A DNA stretch of 64,000 nucleotides from Subtercola boreus (GTDB lineage Bacteria > Actinomycetota > Actinomycetes > Actinomycetales > Microbacteriaceae). The translations under genes were made by a program, and so were the position numbers. The notes beneath the pieces are model-generated. The model saw only the letters and a list, made by a program, of their open reading frames with translations, searched no databases and was not told the origin of the DNA. Location of the stretch: assembly GCF_003399635.1 (NCBI RefSeq), contig NZ_NBXB01000029.1, positions 62,001 to 126,000 on the forward strand, read 5' to 3'. Shown piece by piece: positions 1 to 8,624 of this stretch. Numbering within the stretch: the stretch's first letter is position 1; each line of letters begins with the position of its first letter.

Positions 1-264
1 TGCAAGTCCCCGTGTGCCCTCAGACACAACACACGAGCAATCCCTCTAGATAACGCCAGGATCCGGGTAGAGGGCATTCCCGGTCTGACGGTTCCTTATG
101 CGGCTAGCTGGAGCTTAGGCTGCGAGAGCGAAAGCGGCCTGCTTGGCCGGAACAGTGCTGTTTTGATTGGCACTTATTGTTTGCGCGGATCGTTTACGAG
201 ATAACCGTGCGTCCTCGGCCCGCTTCTCACACTCACTCAGGCAATGTCGAAACCGATCATCCCC
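1..264 (-). ncRNA. ssrA: tmRNA (ssrA), 3' part cut off by window edge
   Basis: Transfer-messenger RNA that rescues stalled ribosomes together with SmpB, whose gene lies about 3 kb away. Read on the minus strand, the 5' end at 264 begins GGGGATGATCGGTTTCGACA, the conserved tmRNA opening. The tag reading frame runs from 171 down to 118 with a TAA stop at 117-115. It encodes ANQNSTVPAKQAAFALAA (18 residues), ending in the ALAA degron recognised by proteases such as ClpXP. The resume codon is GCC, preceded by AATAAGT. Usual tmRNAs are 350-400 nt, so roughly 100 nt of the tRNA-like 3' half should lie outside the window. Confidence 0.93.
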
Positions 265-307
265 GCGAGCAGCTGAAGAGCTGGGCCACTGTTGCACACT
301 GTTGAGT

Positions 308-313
308 TGTCAA
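308..313 (-). promoter_or_regulatory. Possible -35 box for ssrA
   Basis: A perfect TTGACA lies on the minus strand about 45 bases upstream of the mature tmRNA 5' end. No good -10 hexamer is visible at the usual 16-18 base spacing (the best match there is AGTGGC). The precursor may carry a short leader removed by RNase P. Position and the consensus -35 are the only support. Confidence 0.35.
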
Positions 314-363
314 GGTCGCCACCCTCTCAGGCAGCCCTCCACTCTAACAGCTAATGTCGGCTC

Positions 364-1287
364 ATGACGACTTCCCGCTGGACCCCGGCCCTCCTCCCCT
401 CCCTCAGCGGCAAGACCTTCGTGGTCACGGGCGGGAACGCCGGGCTCGGCTACTGGGCATCCGAGTTCCTCGCGAGACGTGGCGCGTCCGTGATCATCGC
501 CGCACGCAACGAGCAGAAGGCCAGCCGCGCGATCGCGTCGATCCTCACCCGCGCCCCGCTTGGCAGTGTGCGCTCTGTGAAGCTCGACGTGGCAGACCTG
601 GCCTCGGTGGAGGCCGCCGCCCGAGAGCTGTCGACGGGCCCCGTCGACGGCCTCATCCTGAACGCCGGACTCACCGAGTCGTCGAAACGTGCCTTCACGG
701 CCGACGGTTTCGAGATCATGTTCGGCACCAACTTCCTCGGCCACTTCGCGCTCACAGCGCGGCTCATGCCGACCCTGCTCGCCACGGCCGGCTCGAGGGT
801 GGTCTCGCTCGGCAGCATCAGCCACGAATTCTTCGACCTCGATCTGGATGACCTGCAGAGCGAGGACTATTCGAGCTTTCGCACCTACGGCCGCTCGAAA
901 CTCAGTGTGATGCTCTTCGGATTCGAACTCGACCGCCGCCTCCGGAAGGCGGGCCACAGCACCCGGAGCCTCGTCGCCCACCCAGGATTCGCACTGGATG
1001 GGTTGGGCGCGTCACGCCCGGGCATCGGCGCGAAACGCTCGAACGCCGCGGCGCGCACGGCCCTCGCCACGTTCGCACAGGGCAAGGACGCCGGCGCCCT
1101 GCCGATCGTCCGCGCCGCCGCCGATCCGCTGGCCGAGGGAGGCGACTACTGGGGCCCCGACGGCTGGCGCCAGCTGAAGGGCGACCCGACGGTGGTCCCC
1201 GCGCGAAGCCGCTCCCGCGACATCCGCACCGCCGGCGCGCTCTGGAGCATCGCCGAGAACCTGACCGGCACGTCCCTCACGCTCTGA
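364..1287 (+). CDS. Short-chain dehydrogenase/reductase (SDR) family protein
   Basis: A 307-residue cytosolic oxidoreductase that should use NAD(P)H on an unknown carbonyl or alcohol. It has the nucleotide-binding TGGNAGLG at residues 22-29, the NAG motif near residue 98, a catalytic Ser around 144 in SLGSIS, and YxxxK with Tyr175 and Lys179. The long C-terminal part resembles the retinol-dehydrogenase/protochlorophyllide-reductase-like branch. The ATG at 364 is preceded at exactly 6 bases by TAATGT (352-357), a likely -10 box, with no ribosome-binding site, so the mRNA is probably leaderless. It runs divergently from ssrA and convergently to the ABC genes, ending 4 bases before the permease stop. 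Confidence 0.88.
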   Translation: MTTSRWTPALLPSLSGKTFVVTGGNAGLGYWASEFLARRGASVIIAARNEQKASRAIASILTRAPLGSVRSVKLDVADLASVEAAARELSTGPVDGLILNAGLTESSKRAFTADGFEIMFGTNFLGHFALTARLMPTLLATAGSRVVSLGSISHEFFDLDLDDLQSEDYSSFRTYGRSKLSVMLFGFELDRRLRKAGHSTRSLVAHPGFALDGLGASRPGIGAKRSNAAARTALATFAQGKDAGALPIVRAAADPLAEGGDYWGPDGWRQLKGDPTVVPARSRSRDIRTAGALWSIAENLTGTSLTL

Positions 1288-1291
1288 CCCG

Positions 1292-2149
1292 TCACCGCGA
1301 GCTCACCGTGCGGAACTTGCGCACACTCAATGGAATGAACACCGCCAGCAACACCACGATGCCGATGAGCACCGTCAGTACCGGATGCTGCTGCGTCCAG
1401 ACGTCGGCCACCGGAGTGCCCGGCGGAACATTGCCGAACAGCGTTCGAGCAGCCTGCACCAGCGCCGAGACCGGGTTGTACTCCGCGAAGATGCGCAGCG
1501 GCGTCGGCAACGTGTCGCTCGGTACGAACGCGTTCGAAATGAACGTGAGGGGGAACAGCACGAGGAACGACACGTTGTTGATGACCTCGGGGCTCCGTAC
1601 GCTCATCCCGATGAACGCCATCACCCACGAGAACGCGTAGGCGAAGAGCAGCAGCAGCACGACCGCCGCAGCTGCCTCGAGAAAACTCGATCGCACCCGC
1701 CAGCCCACGATGAACCCCGTCGTCATCATCACCGCCATCGAGATCGTGTTGATCAGCAGGTCGCCGGTGGTACGCCCGATCAGCACGGAGGCCTGGTTCA
1801 TGGGCAGCGTGCGGAAGCGGTCGATGATGCCGTCCTTCAGATCCTGCGCCATCGCCGAGCCCGAGTACGTCGACCCGAACACGACGGTCTGGGCAAAGAT
1901 GCCCGCCATGATGAACTCGGTGTAGCTGCTGCCCGGAATGTCGATCACGCCGGCGTACACATAACTGAAGAGCAGCACGAACATGATCGGCTGCAGCAGC
2001 GTGAACACCAGGATGTCGGGCACCCGTTTGATCTTGATGAGGTTGCGGCGGGTCGTGATCCAGCCGTCGTTCAGCAGGTTGCCGATGCGGGAGGTGGATG
2101 CGGCGGGGTTGGCCGTCGCGGGCTTCAGGGCTGTCGGGGTGGCGCTCAT
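1292..2149 (-). CDS. ABC-2 type transporter permease (DrrB-like)
   Basis: A 285-residue integral membrane subunit of an ABC exporter. It has a cytoplasmic N-terminus followed by about six hydrophobic segments in the pattern of the daunorubicin-resistance DrrB/ABC-2 family. The first segment follows the DILVFTLLQPIMFVLLF stretch near residue 50. Its start overlaps the stop of the ATPase gene by 4 bases (ATGA at 2146-2149), so the two are translationally coupled. The substrate is unknown; lipids, antibiotics or other hydrophobic compounds are exported by characterised relatives. Confidence 0.88.
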   Translation of the reverse strand: MSATPTALKPATANPAASTSRIGNLLNDGWITTRRNLIKIKRVPDILVFTLLQPIMFVLLFSYVYAGVIDIPGSSYTEFIMAGIFAQTVVFGSTYSGSAMAQDLKDGIIDRFRTLPMNQASVLIGRTTGDLLINTISMAVMMTTGFIVGWRVRSSFLEAAAAVVLLLLFAYAFSWVMAFIGMSVRSPEVINNVSFLVLFPLTFISNAFVPSDTLPTPLRIFAEYNPVSALVQAARTLFGNVPPGTPVADVWTQQHPVLTVLIGIVVLLAVFIPLSVRKFRTVSSR

Positions 2150-3120
2150 GCGGCCGCCTCCTCGTCGGCGGTCGCCATGTGGCCGGTGATCGTCAGAAAC
2201 ACGTCGTCGAGCGTGGGTCGCCGCATCCCGGCGTCGTAGAGCGGGATGCCGAGCCTCTCGAACTCGCCGAGCACCTCCCGCAGGGCGGCGGGCGCATCGG
2301 TGGCGTTGACGGTCAGCTCACGCCGATCGTCGGAGACGGCCGGCGCCGCGCTGCCCACACGGGCCAGCACATCACGTGCCGCCGCGCTGTCTTCTGCGCG
2401 CACCAAACTGATCTCCACGCGCTGGCCGCCGATCGACGCCTTCAGTTCGTCGGAGGTGCCCTCGGCGATCACCTTCCCGTCGTCGATCACCGAGATACTG
2501 TCGGCGAGCTGGTCGGCCTCCTCGAGGTACTGGGTGGTCAGCAGCACCGTGGTGCCCTCGCCCACGAGCGTGGTGATGATGTCCCACATGCCGAGCCTGG
2601 AGCGCGGGTCGAGCCCCGTCGTCGGCTCGTCGAGAAAGAGCACCTGCGGCCGGGACACCAGCGCCCCGGCGAGGTCGATCCGGCGCCGCATGCCACCGGA
2701 GAATCCCTTGACGGGTCGGTTCTGGGCCTCGGTGAGGTCGAAGAGTTCGATCAGTTCGGTGGCCCTGGCCCGGGACGCCCGGGAGCCGAGATGGTAGAGC
2801 CGCCCCACCATGTCGAGATTCTCGAAGCCGGTCAGGTTTTCATCGACCGCCGCATACTGGCCGGACACCCCGATGATCGGCCGGATGCGCTCCGGTTGCC
2901 GTACCACGTCGATCCCGCCGATCGTGGCGCTGCCCGAGTCGGGTTTCGTGAGGGTGGTCAGCACCTTCACCGTCGTGGTCTTGCCTGCTCCGTTCGGGCC
3001 GAGGAGCGCAGTGACGGTGCCCTGTGGCACCTCGAGGTCCAGCCCGTCGAGCGCGTGCACGGGGCCCGCGCCGCGGGGCGTGTAGGTCTTTCGGAGCCCA
3101 CTTGCGATGATGAAGGTCAT
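2146..3120 (-). CDS. ABC transporter ATP-binding protein (DrrA-like)
   Basis: A 324-residue ATPase of the DrrA daunorubicin-resistance family, partner of the downstream permease. It has Walker A GPNGAGKT at residues 41-48, the signature FSGGMRRR near 140 and Walker B VLFLDEPTTGLD near 160. A DrrA-type C-terminal domain follows. The start at 3120 is preferred over an in-frame codon at 3165, because TACTCT lies exactly 6 bases upstream and TTGTGG another 17 bases away. That is a complete promoter for a leaderless mRNA, and the family's usual N-terminus begins here. The promoter region carries palindromes, so control by a DNA-binding repressor is possible, but no regulator gene is adjacent. Confidence 0.9.
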   Translation of the reverse strand: MTFIIASGLRKTYTPRGAGPVHALDGLDLEVPQGTVTALLGPNGAGKTTTVKVLTTLTKPDSGSATIGGIDVVRQPERIRPIIGVSGQYAAVDENLTGFENLDMVGRLYHLGSRASRARATELIELFDLTEAQNRPVKGFSGGMRRRIDLAGALVSRPQVLFLDEPTTGLDPRSRLGMWDIITTLVGEGTTVLLTTQYLEEADQLADSISVIDDGKVIAEGTSDELKASIGGQRVEISLVRAEDSAAARDVLARVGSAAPAVSDDRRELTVNATDAPAALREVLGEFERLGIPLYDAGMRRPTLDDVFLTITGHMATADEEAAA

Positions 3121-3126
3121 GCGCCG

Positions 3127-3155
3127 AGAGTAGCCAGCGCCCCCGACATCCACAA
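3127..3155 (-). promoter_or_regulatory. Promoter of the DrrAB-like operon, with overlapping palindrome
   Basis: On the minus strand the -35 is TTGTGG (3155-3150), followed by a 17-base spacer and -10 TACTCT (3132-3127). The ATG begins 7 bases after the -10, giving a leaderless transcript. The palindrome TCCACAATGGTGGA (3149-3162; 5-base arms, 4-base centre) covers the -35. A second, imperfect dyad GTGGACACTGTTCAC lies next to it. Repressor binding here is an inference from position alone. Confidence 0.5.
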
Positions 3156-3199
3156 TGGTGGACACTGTTCACATCGTAACGAGTTGATCACAACTCAGT

Positions 3200-3676
3200 T
3201 CAGTCCCCGAGGTTGCGCTGCGTTCCCATCGCGCGGCCGGCCTCGCGCTTGTCCTGTCGCTCGCGAAGCGTCTGGCGCTTGTCGTATTCGCGCTTGCCCT
3301 TCGCCACCGCGAGCTCGACCTTGGCCTTGCCGTCGCTGAAGTACAGCCGCAGCGGCACGAGCGTGTAGCCGCCCTCTTTCACCTTGTTGTGGATCTTGAG
3401 GATCTGCGCCTTGTGCAGCAGCATCTTGCGCTTCCGGCGCGGCGGGTGGTTGTTCCACGAACCCTGGTTGAACTCGGGGATGTGCACGGCGTCGAGCCAC
3501 GCCTCTCCCCCGTCGATGTAGCCGTAGCCGTCGACGAGGGATGCCCGACCGGCCCGCAGCGACTTGACCTCGGTGCCGGTGAGCACGAGGCCCGCCTCAT
3601 ACGTGTCTTCAATGCTGTAGTCGTGGCGGGCCTTGCGGTTGGTCGCGACGACCTTTTCTCCGCGTTCGCGTGGCAC
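3200..3676 (-). CDS. smpB: SsrA-binding protein SmpB
   Basis: SmpB binds tmRNA and places it in the empty decoding site of stalled ribosomes. The 158-residue protein shows the family hallmarks: NRKARHDY near the N-terminus, [13 protein letters not shown], and the basic C-terminal tail [20 protein letters not shown] that mimics an mRNA in the ribosome. GTG at 3676 is chosen because AGGAG lies 5 bases upstream; an in-frame GTG at 3682 overlaps that site. In many actinobacteria smpB directly precedes ssrA. Here ssrA lies beyond the SDR and ABC genes. Confidence 0.95.
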   Translation of the reverse strand: MPRERGEKVVATNRKARHDYSIEDTYEAGLVLTGTEVKSLRAGRASLVDGYGYIDGGEAWLDAVHIPEFNQGSWNNHPPRRKRKMLLHKAQILKIHNKVKEGGYTLVPLRLYFSDGKAKVELAVAKGKREYDKRQTLRERQDKREAGRAMGTQRNLGD

Positions 3677-3786
3677 GAGCACTCCTGGAAGATCGGTGGT
3701 GGAAGAGCTGCGAAGCGCGCAGCAGCCCTCCAGTCTATGCCGTCCGAACTGCTCAGTTGTTCGAACTGCTCAGCCGTTCGAACAGC

Positions 3787-4704
3787 TCAGACCTTCAGGT
3801 ACCGGGTGATGGCGAACTTGGCGGAGAGCGCGGCGAGCACGACCGACAGCACGATGAGCGTCGGCACGACGAAGAGCAAGGCGTCGTTGTCGGTCACGAA
3901 GGCGGTGAAGGGCAGCGCTGTCTGCAGATAGCCCTGCACGAAGAAATGCACCACGCCCCAGACAGCCGCACCGGCCAGCACCGATCCGATGAGCGCGGCG
4001 ATCACGCCCTCGAGGATGAACGGCGTCTGGATGAACCGGTTGGATGCCCCCACCAGCCTCATGATGCCGATCTCCCGTCTTCGGGAGAACGCCGACAGCC
4101 TGATCGTGGTCGCTATCAGCAGCACCGCGGCCACGAGCATCAGCACAGCGATACCGATGGCGGTGTAGCTCGCCGCATTGAGGATCGAGAAGATCTGCTC
4201 GAGGTAGCTGCGCTGGTCGACCACGCTGTCCACCCCCGGGAGGCCCGACAGGCTCTCGACGAGCACCGCCGACTGCTGCGGGTCGACCATGTTGATCCAG
4301 AAGGTCTGGTTGAGGAGGTCGGGCGTCACGTACTGGGCGACGTCATTTCCAGCGAACTGCTGCTTGAACTTCTCGTAGGCCTGCTCGTGCGTCTCGAAGT
4401 AGTACTGCTGGACGAACGGCGACAGCGTCGGCGACTTCAGCTGGGCATCCACCGCCGCGATCTGGTCGTCGGTGGCCTCACCGTTCGTGCAGTTCGCGCC
4501 GCCGGAGGTCGTCGTGCACATGTACACGGCGACCTGCGCCTTGTCGTACCAGTAGCTCTTCATCTGGCCAATCTGCATCTGGAGCAGAATGGCGGCGCCC
4601 ACGAAAGTGAGAGAGATGAAAGTCACGAGCACGACCGAGACGACCATGGACATGTTGCGACGAAGGCCGGTGCCGACCTCGCCGAGGATGAGTGCGAGTC
4701 TCAC
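3787..4704 (-). CDS. ftsX: Cell division protein FtsX
   Basis: A 305-residue membrane subunit of the FtsEX complex. Driven by FtsE, FtsX activates peptidoglycan hydrolases at the division site. One transmembrane segment lies near residues 20-42. An extracytoplasmic domain of about 120 residues follows, holding two cysteines (in CTTTSGGANC). Three further membrane segments make up the C-terminal half. The gene overlaps ftsE by 4 bases (4701-4704), the usual coupling of these two genes. Confidence 0.95.
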   Translation of the reverse strand: MRLALILGEVGTGLRRNMSMVVSVVLVTFISLTFVGAAILLQMQIGQMKSYWYDKAQVAVYMCTTTSGGANCTNGEATDDQIAAVDAQLKSPTLSPFVQQYYFETHEQAYEKFKQQFAGNDVAQYVTPDLLNQTFWINMVDPQQSAVLVESLSGLPGVDSVVDQRSYLEQIFSILNAASYTAIGIAVLMLVAAVLLIATTIRLSAFSRRREIGIMRLVGASNRFIQTPFILEGVIAALIGSVLAGAAVWGVVHFFVQGYLQTALPFTAFVTDNDALLFVVPTLIVLSVVLAALSAKFAITRYLKV

Positions 4705-5876
4705 TGGGTGGGCCCCACGTTCTGGTCGGCGGCTCTGTCGTGGCTCTCGCCGCGCGCACGAAGACCGAGGGTCTCGGCCAGGCTGATCTGCCCGGTCATC
4801 AGCGAATCCCTGTCGTCGGCGGGTGCGGGTGCGGGTTCAGGTTCAGGCTCCGGATCAGGCTCGGCGGTCTGCCTGGCTGCGGCCTGCACAGCTGCAGGCT
4901 GCACGGCTGCAGGCTCCGGCGCGGCCACGCCCCGCGCATCCGGAACCTCGACCTCGCCGGTGTCGGCGGGCGGGAAGAAGAACGGAGTGTCGTCGGAGAC
5001 ATCCTCGATGACCGCGGTGGTTCCGGAAGCAGGCAGCGACATGCCGACAGGCTGCACGAGCACCTGCTGCCCGGTCTCGGTCGTGGCGAAGACGGGACGT
5101 TCGATGGCTCCCGTGGCCTGCATGCGGAGGGAGAGCGGATCGGGACGGGTGATCTCGGCGGTCATGCCGGAGTCCTGCAGGCTGATCTCGGTGGTCGTTC
5201 CGTAGCCGCCCTGGCGGTCGTCGCGCACGACCTGGCCGCTGACGAGTTCGACGACCCGGCGCTGCATCTGGTCGACGATCGCGTTGTCGTGGGTGGCCAT
5301 GATGATCGTGGTTCCACCGGCATTGATGCGGTCGAGCACGTTCATGATGCCGGCGCTCGTCACGGGGTCGAGGTTTCCCGTCGGTTCGTCGGCCAGCAGG
5401 ATGGCGGGCTTGTTGACCACAGCGCGGGCGATGGCCACGCGCTGCTGCTCACCACCGGAGAGCTCGTGCGGTAGGCGGCCGGCCTTCTCGGCCAGGCCGA
5501 CCATGGCGAGCACGTCGGGCACGGCCTCCTGGATGAATCCCCGGGACTTGCCGATCACCTGGAGCGTGAACGCCACATTGTCGAACACGTTCTTGTTCGG
5601 CAGGAGGCGGAAGTCCTGGAAGACGACGCCGAGATTCCGGCGGAAGTACGGCACTTTGCGTGACGAGATCGACCCGAGGTCCTGACCCAGTACGTGGATG
5701 TTGCCGCTCGAGGGGCGATCCTCCTTCAGCACGAGGCGGAGGAAACTCGACTTGCCGGAGCCTGAGGCACCCACGAGGAAGACGAACTCACCCCGCAGGA
5801 TCTCGAGGTCGATCGTGTTGAGCGCCGGCTTGGCCGTGCCCTTGTACATCTTGCTTACCTGGTCAAATCGAATCAT
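4701..5876 (-). CDS. ftsE: Cell division ATP-binding protein FtsE with long C-terminal extension
   Basis: The ATPase of FtsEX. Residues 1 to about 229 are a normal FtsE: Walker A GASGSGKS at 36-43, signature [14 protein letters not shown] and Walker [14 protein letters not shown]. The protein then continues for about 160 residues, which most FtsE proteins lack. The tail starts with [20 protein letters not shown] and becomes rich in Pro, Ala and Glu (alternating PE near residue 365); it looks disordered. The reading frame is open to the overlap with ftsX, so the tail is genuinely encoded. A -10-like TAGGCT lies 9 bases before the ATG. Confidence 0.93.
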   Translation of the reverse strand: MIRFDQVSKMYKGTAKPALNTIDLEILRGEFVFLVGASGSGKSSFLRLVLKEDRPSSGNIHVLGQDLGSISSRKVPYFRRNLGVVFQDFRLLPNKNVFDNVAFTLQVIGKSRGFIQEAVPDVLAMVGLAEKAGRLPHELSGGEQQRVAIARAVVNKPAILLADEPTGNLDPVTSAGIMNVLDRINAGGTTIIMATHDNAIVDQMQRRVVELVSGQVVRDDRQGGYGTTTEISLQDSGMTAEITRPDPLSLRMQATGAIERPVFATTETGQQVLVQPVGMSLPASGTTAVIEDVSDDTPFFFPPADTGEVEVPDARGVAAPEPAAVQPAAVQAAARQTAEPDPEPEPEPAPAPADDRDSLMTGQISLAETLGLRARGESHDRAADQNVGPTQ

Positions 5877-5974
5877 GGCGAGGTCAGCCTAAGCAGCACG
5901 TGCGGGCAATCCGCCCAGCGACATGCCCAATGCCCAAGCGTGGCGCCGAAGCTGGGAAATGGCTCGGTGATCTC

Positions 5975-7081
5975 TTAGTCCTGTTTGCGCTTCCGCCAGC
6001 GGATGCCCGCCGAGATGAAGCCGTCGAGGTCGCCGTCGAACACGTTGCTGGGGTTGTTGACCTCGTAGTCGGTGCGGAGATCCTTCACCATCTGGTACGG
6101 CGCGAGCACGTAGCTCCGCATCTGGTCGCCCCAGCTCGCAGTGATGTTACCCGCCAGCTCCTTCTTCGTCGCGTTCTCCTGCTCGCGCTGGAGCAGCAGC
6201 AGGCGCGACTGCAGCACCCGGAGGGCCGCAGCACGGTTCTGGATCTGGCTCTTCTCGTTCTGGCAGCTCACGACGATCCCGGTCGGGAGGTGGGTGATCC
6301 GCACGGCGGAGTCGGTGGTGTTGACCGACTGGCCACCCGGTCCGCTCGAACGGAACACGTCGACCCGGATGTCGTTCTCGGGCACCTCCACCACGTCGGT
6401 GGTCTCGATCAGCGGAACGACCTCGACAGCCGCGAAGCTCGTCTGGCGCTTTCCGGCCGAGTTGAACGGGCTCATGCGCACCAGGCGGTGCGTGCCCGCC
6501 TCGACGGAGAGGGTTCCGAAGGCATAGGGCGAGTCGATCTCGATCGTCGCACTCTTGATACCCGCCTCTTCGGCGTAGCTGGTGTCGAGAACGGTCGACT
6601 TGTGGCCGTGCTGCTCGGCCCAGCGGAGGTACATGCGCATCAGCATCTCGGCGAAGTCGGAAGCGTCGACCCCGCCCGCGCCGGCGCGGATCGTCACGAC
6701 CGCCGGCCTCGGGTCGTACTCCCCGTTCAACAGCGTCTGCACCTCGAGCTCGCCGAGGAGCTTCGTGATGCTCCGGAGCTCGGCCTGGGCCTCGAGAACG
6801 GCGTCTTCATCGGATTCGTCGTTTGCCAGTTCGACCATGATCTCGAGGTCGTCGAGCCGTGAGTTGATGCTCACGATTTTGGCGAGTTCGGCCTGCCGGT
6901 GCGAAAGGTCGCTGGTGACCTTCTGGGCCTTCTCGGTGTCGTTCCAGAGGTCGGGCACGCCCGCCTGCTCGCTGAGATCGGCGATCTGCACCTTGAGCCC
7001 CTCGACGTCGACCACCGACTGGATGTCGCCGAAGGTGGAACGGAGGGCACTGATCTGCTCAGAGAGGTCGAGTTCTAACAC
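5975..7081 (-). CDS. prfB: Peptide chain release factor 2
   Basis: RF2 ends translation at UGA and UAA. The 368-residue protein has the SPF codon-recognition tripeptide (in [13 protein letters not shown]) and the universal GGQ motif (in [17 protein letters not shown]) that triggers peptide release. The GTG at 7081 matches the family N-terminus (LELDLSEQI) and has GGGGGA just upstream; the open frame extends further upstream but is not RF2-like. No internal UGA frameshift site is present, unlike the E. coli gene. It heads the minus-strand group prfB-ftsE-ftsX-smpB. Confidence 0.96.
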   Translation of the reverse strand: MLELDLSEQISALRSTFGDIQSVVDVEGLKVQIADLSEQAGVPDLWNDTEKAQKVTSDLSHRQAELAKIVSINSRLDDLEIMVELANDESDEDAVLEAQAELRSITKLLGELEVQTLLNGEYDPRPAVVTIRAGAGGVDASDFAEMLMRMYLRWAEQHGHKSTVLDTSYAEEAGIKSATIEIDSPYAFGTLSVEAGTHRLVRMSPFNSAGKRQTSFAAVEVVPLIETTDVVEVPENDIRVDVFRSSGPGGQSVNTTDSAVRITHLPTGIVVSCQNEKSQIQNRAAALRVLQSRLLLLQREQENATKKELAGNITASWGDQMRSYVLAPYQMVKDLRTDYEVNNPSNVFDGDLDGFISAGIRWRKRKQD

Positions 7082-7175
7082 GATCCCCCAGCCTACCCGC
7101 TCCACCTCTCGGCAGGCCGGGTGCCGCGGGCCGGGTGCCGGGGCCACGGTTCCGCGCACGTAAACTGGTTACCTG

Positions 7176-8453
7176 ATGAGTACTTCCGAGCCGGCCCCCG
7201 CCGAGCCTGCCACCGCATTCCGCATCAGGTCGGTGGCAGCATCCGCTCTGATCCCAGCCCTGCTCTTCGCGATCGGCGAGGGCGCGATCATCCCGATCAT
7301 CCCTGCGGTAGCCGGCAACCTCGGCGCCGGCCTTGCTCTGGCGGGTTTCATTGCGGGCATGACCATGATCGGCGAGCTGGTCGGCGACATCCCGAGCGGG
7401 TGGGTCGTCTCGAAGATCGGCGAACGCCGGTCGATGATCTACGCCGCCGTGCTCTCGATCGCTGCGATCATCCTGTGCCTGCTCGCCCGCGAGCCACTGC
7501 TGTTCGGCATCGGGATCTTCCTGCTCGGGCTGTCGGCGGCGATCTTCGCGCTCGCCCGCCACGCTTTCATGACGAGTTTCGTGCCCGTCGAATTCCGGGC
7601 GCGCGCCCTCTCCACGCTCGGCGGAACGTTCCGGGCCGGCTGGTTCATCGGCCCGTTCCTCGGGGCGGGCATCATCGCGCTTACAGGCTCCGCCCTCTCG
7701 GTCTTCTTCGTCATGGGCGTCTGCGGTGTCGCCATCATCGTGCTGCTGCTGATTGTCGACGACCCGACGGAGAAGCTGACGAAACCGGATGCCGGCGAGA
7801 CCCTGGTCGCCGCCGAAGCCGCGGGCCTGTTCAGTACCATCTGGGCCCACCGGCAGGTGCTGACCCGGATCGGGCTGGGCGTCGCCATCGTCAGCGCGCT
7901 GCGGGCGAGCCGCACCGTCGTGCTCCCCCTGTGGGCGCTGAGTCTCGGGCTCAGCGAGAGCACGACTGCTCTCATAGTCGGACTCGGCGCGGCAATCGAC
8001 TTCGCACTCTTCTACACCAGCGGCCAGATCATGGACCGCTTCGGCCGGCTCTGGAGCGTGATGCCATCGATGATCGGGATGGGTGTCTGCCTGGTCATCT
8101 TGTCGTTCACACACGACTTCAGCCACGCCCTCGGCTGGTTCATCGTGCTGACGATCCTGCTCGGGCTCTCGAACGGCATCTCCAGCGGAATCGTGATGAC
8201 GCTCGGTGCAGATCTCGCGCCGAAGAGCTCGCCGGCCCCGTTCCTCGGTGCGTTCCGGTTCACCGGGGACCTCGGATCCGCCGCCGCGCCGGTGCTCATC
8301 GCGGCCGTCGTGGCCGTCGCGGGGTTGCCGCTCGCCGTGGGAACCGTCGGTGTGATCGGCTTCCTCGGGGCGGGTGTGATGCTCCGCTACATCCCACGAT
8401 TCGTACCGCGGAGCCTTGCTCACAAATCGCTGGGATTCCGCGCAAGGGGCTGA
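7176..8453 (+). CDS. MFS transporter
   Basis: A 425-residue major facilitator with about 12 hydrophobic segments. The loop between segments 2 and 3 reads GDIPSGWVVSKIGERRSM, the MFS motif A pattern (G-x3-D-x2-G-R/K-R). This suggests an exporter of small molecules or a drug-efflux type, with the substrate unknown. It is transcribed divergently from prfB. TAAACT (7161-7166) lies 9 bases before the ATG and there is no ribosome-binding site, so the mRNA may be leaderless. Confidence 0.88.
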   Translation: MSTSEPAPAEPATAFRIRSVAASALIPALLFAIGEGAIIPIIPAVAGNLGAGLALAGFIAGMTMIGELVGDIPSGWVVSKIGERRSMIYAAVLSIAAIILCLLAREPLLFGIGIFLLGLSAAIFALARHAFMTSFVPVEFRARALSTLGGTFRAGWFIGPFLGAGIIALTGSALSVFFVMGVCGVAIIVLLLIVDDPTEKLTKPDAGETLVAAEAAGLFSTIWAHRQVLTRIGLGVAIVSALRASRTVVLPLWALSLGLSESTTALIVGLGAAIDFALFYTSGQIMDRFGRLWSVMPSMIGMGVCLVILSFTHDFSHALGWFIVLTILLGLSNGISSGIVMTLGADLAPKSSPAPFLGAFRFTGDLGSAAAPVLIAAVVAVAGLPLAVGTVGVIGFLGAGVMLRYIPRFVPRSLAHKSLGFRARG

Positions 8454-8483
8454 ACCCGAACCATTACACTGAGGGTGTTCTAC

Positions 8484-8565
8484 GCGGGAGTGGTGAAATT
8501 GGTATACACGCAGGTTTTAGGTACCTGTGCTTTCGAGCGTGAGGGTTCAAGTCCCTTCTCCCGTA
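8484..8565 (+). tRNA. tRNA-Leu (anticodon UAG)
   Basis: The acceptor stem pairs GCGGGAG (8484-8490) with CTCCCGT (8558-8564), and A8565 is the discriminator. The anticodon stem CAGGT/ACCTG encloses the loop TTTAGGT, giving anticodon UAG, which reads CUN leucine codons. A long variable arm (around GCTTTCGAGC) marks a class II tRNA, and the T arm contains GGTTCAAGTCC. The 3' CCA is not encoded. Confidence 0.95.
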
Positions 8566-8624
8566 CGCGAGAAAGCCGATTCCTTGCGGCCGGCCGCTGA
8601 GATCCCGACGACTGGAGCTAGACC

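Noticed and set aside
2098..3339. 413-codon plus-strand frame opposite the DrrA-like gene
   Set aside because: Shadow frame; the ABC ATPase motifs lie on the minus strand.
7079..7159. Upstream extension of prfB
   Set aside because: The extra residues do not match RF2; the GTG at 7081 has a ribosome-binding site and the family N-terminus.
7059..8423. 454-codon minus-strand frame opposite the MFS transporter
   Set aside because: Asp/Arg/Glu/His-rich shadow of a hydrophobic protein gene; no start signal or motif.
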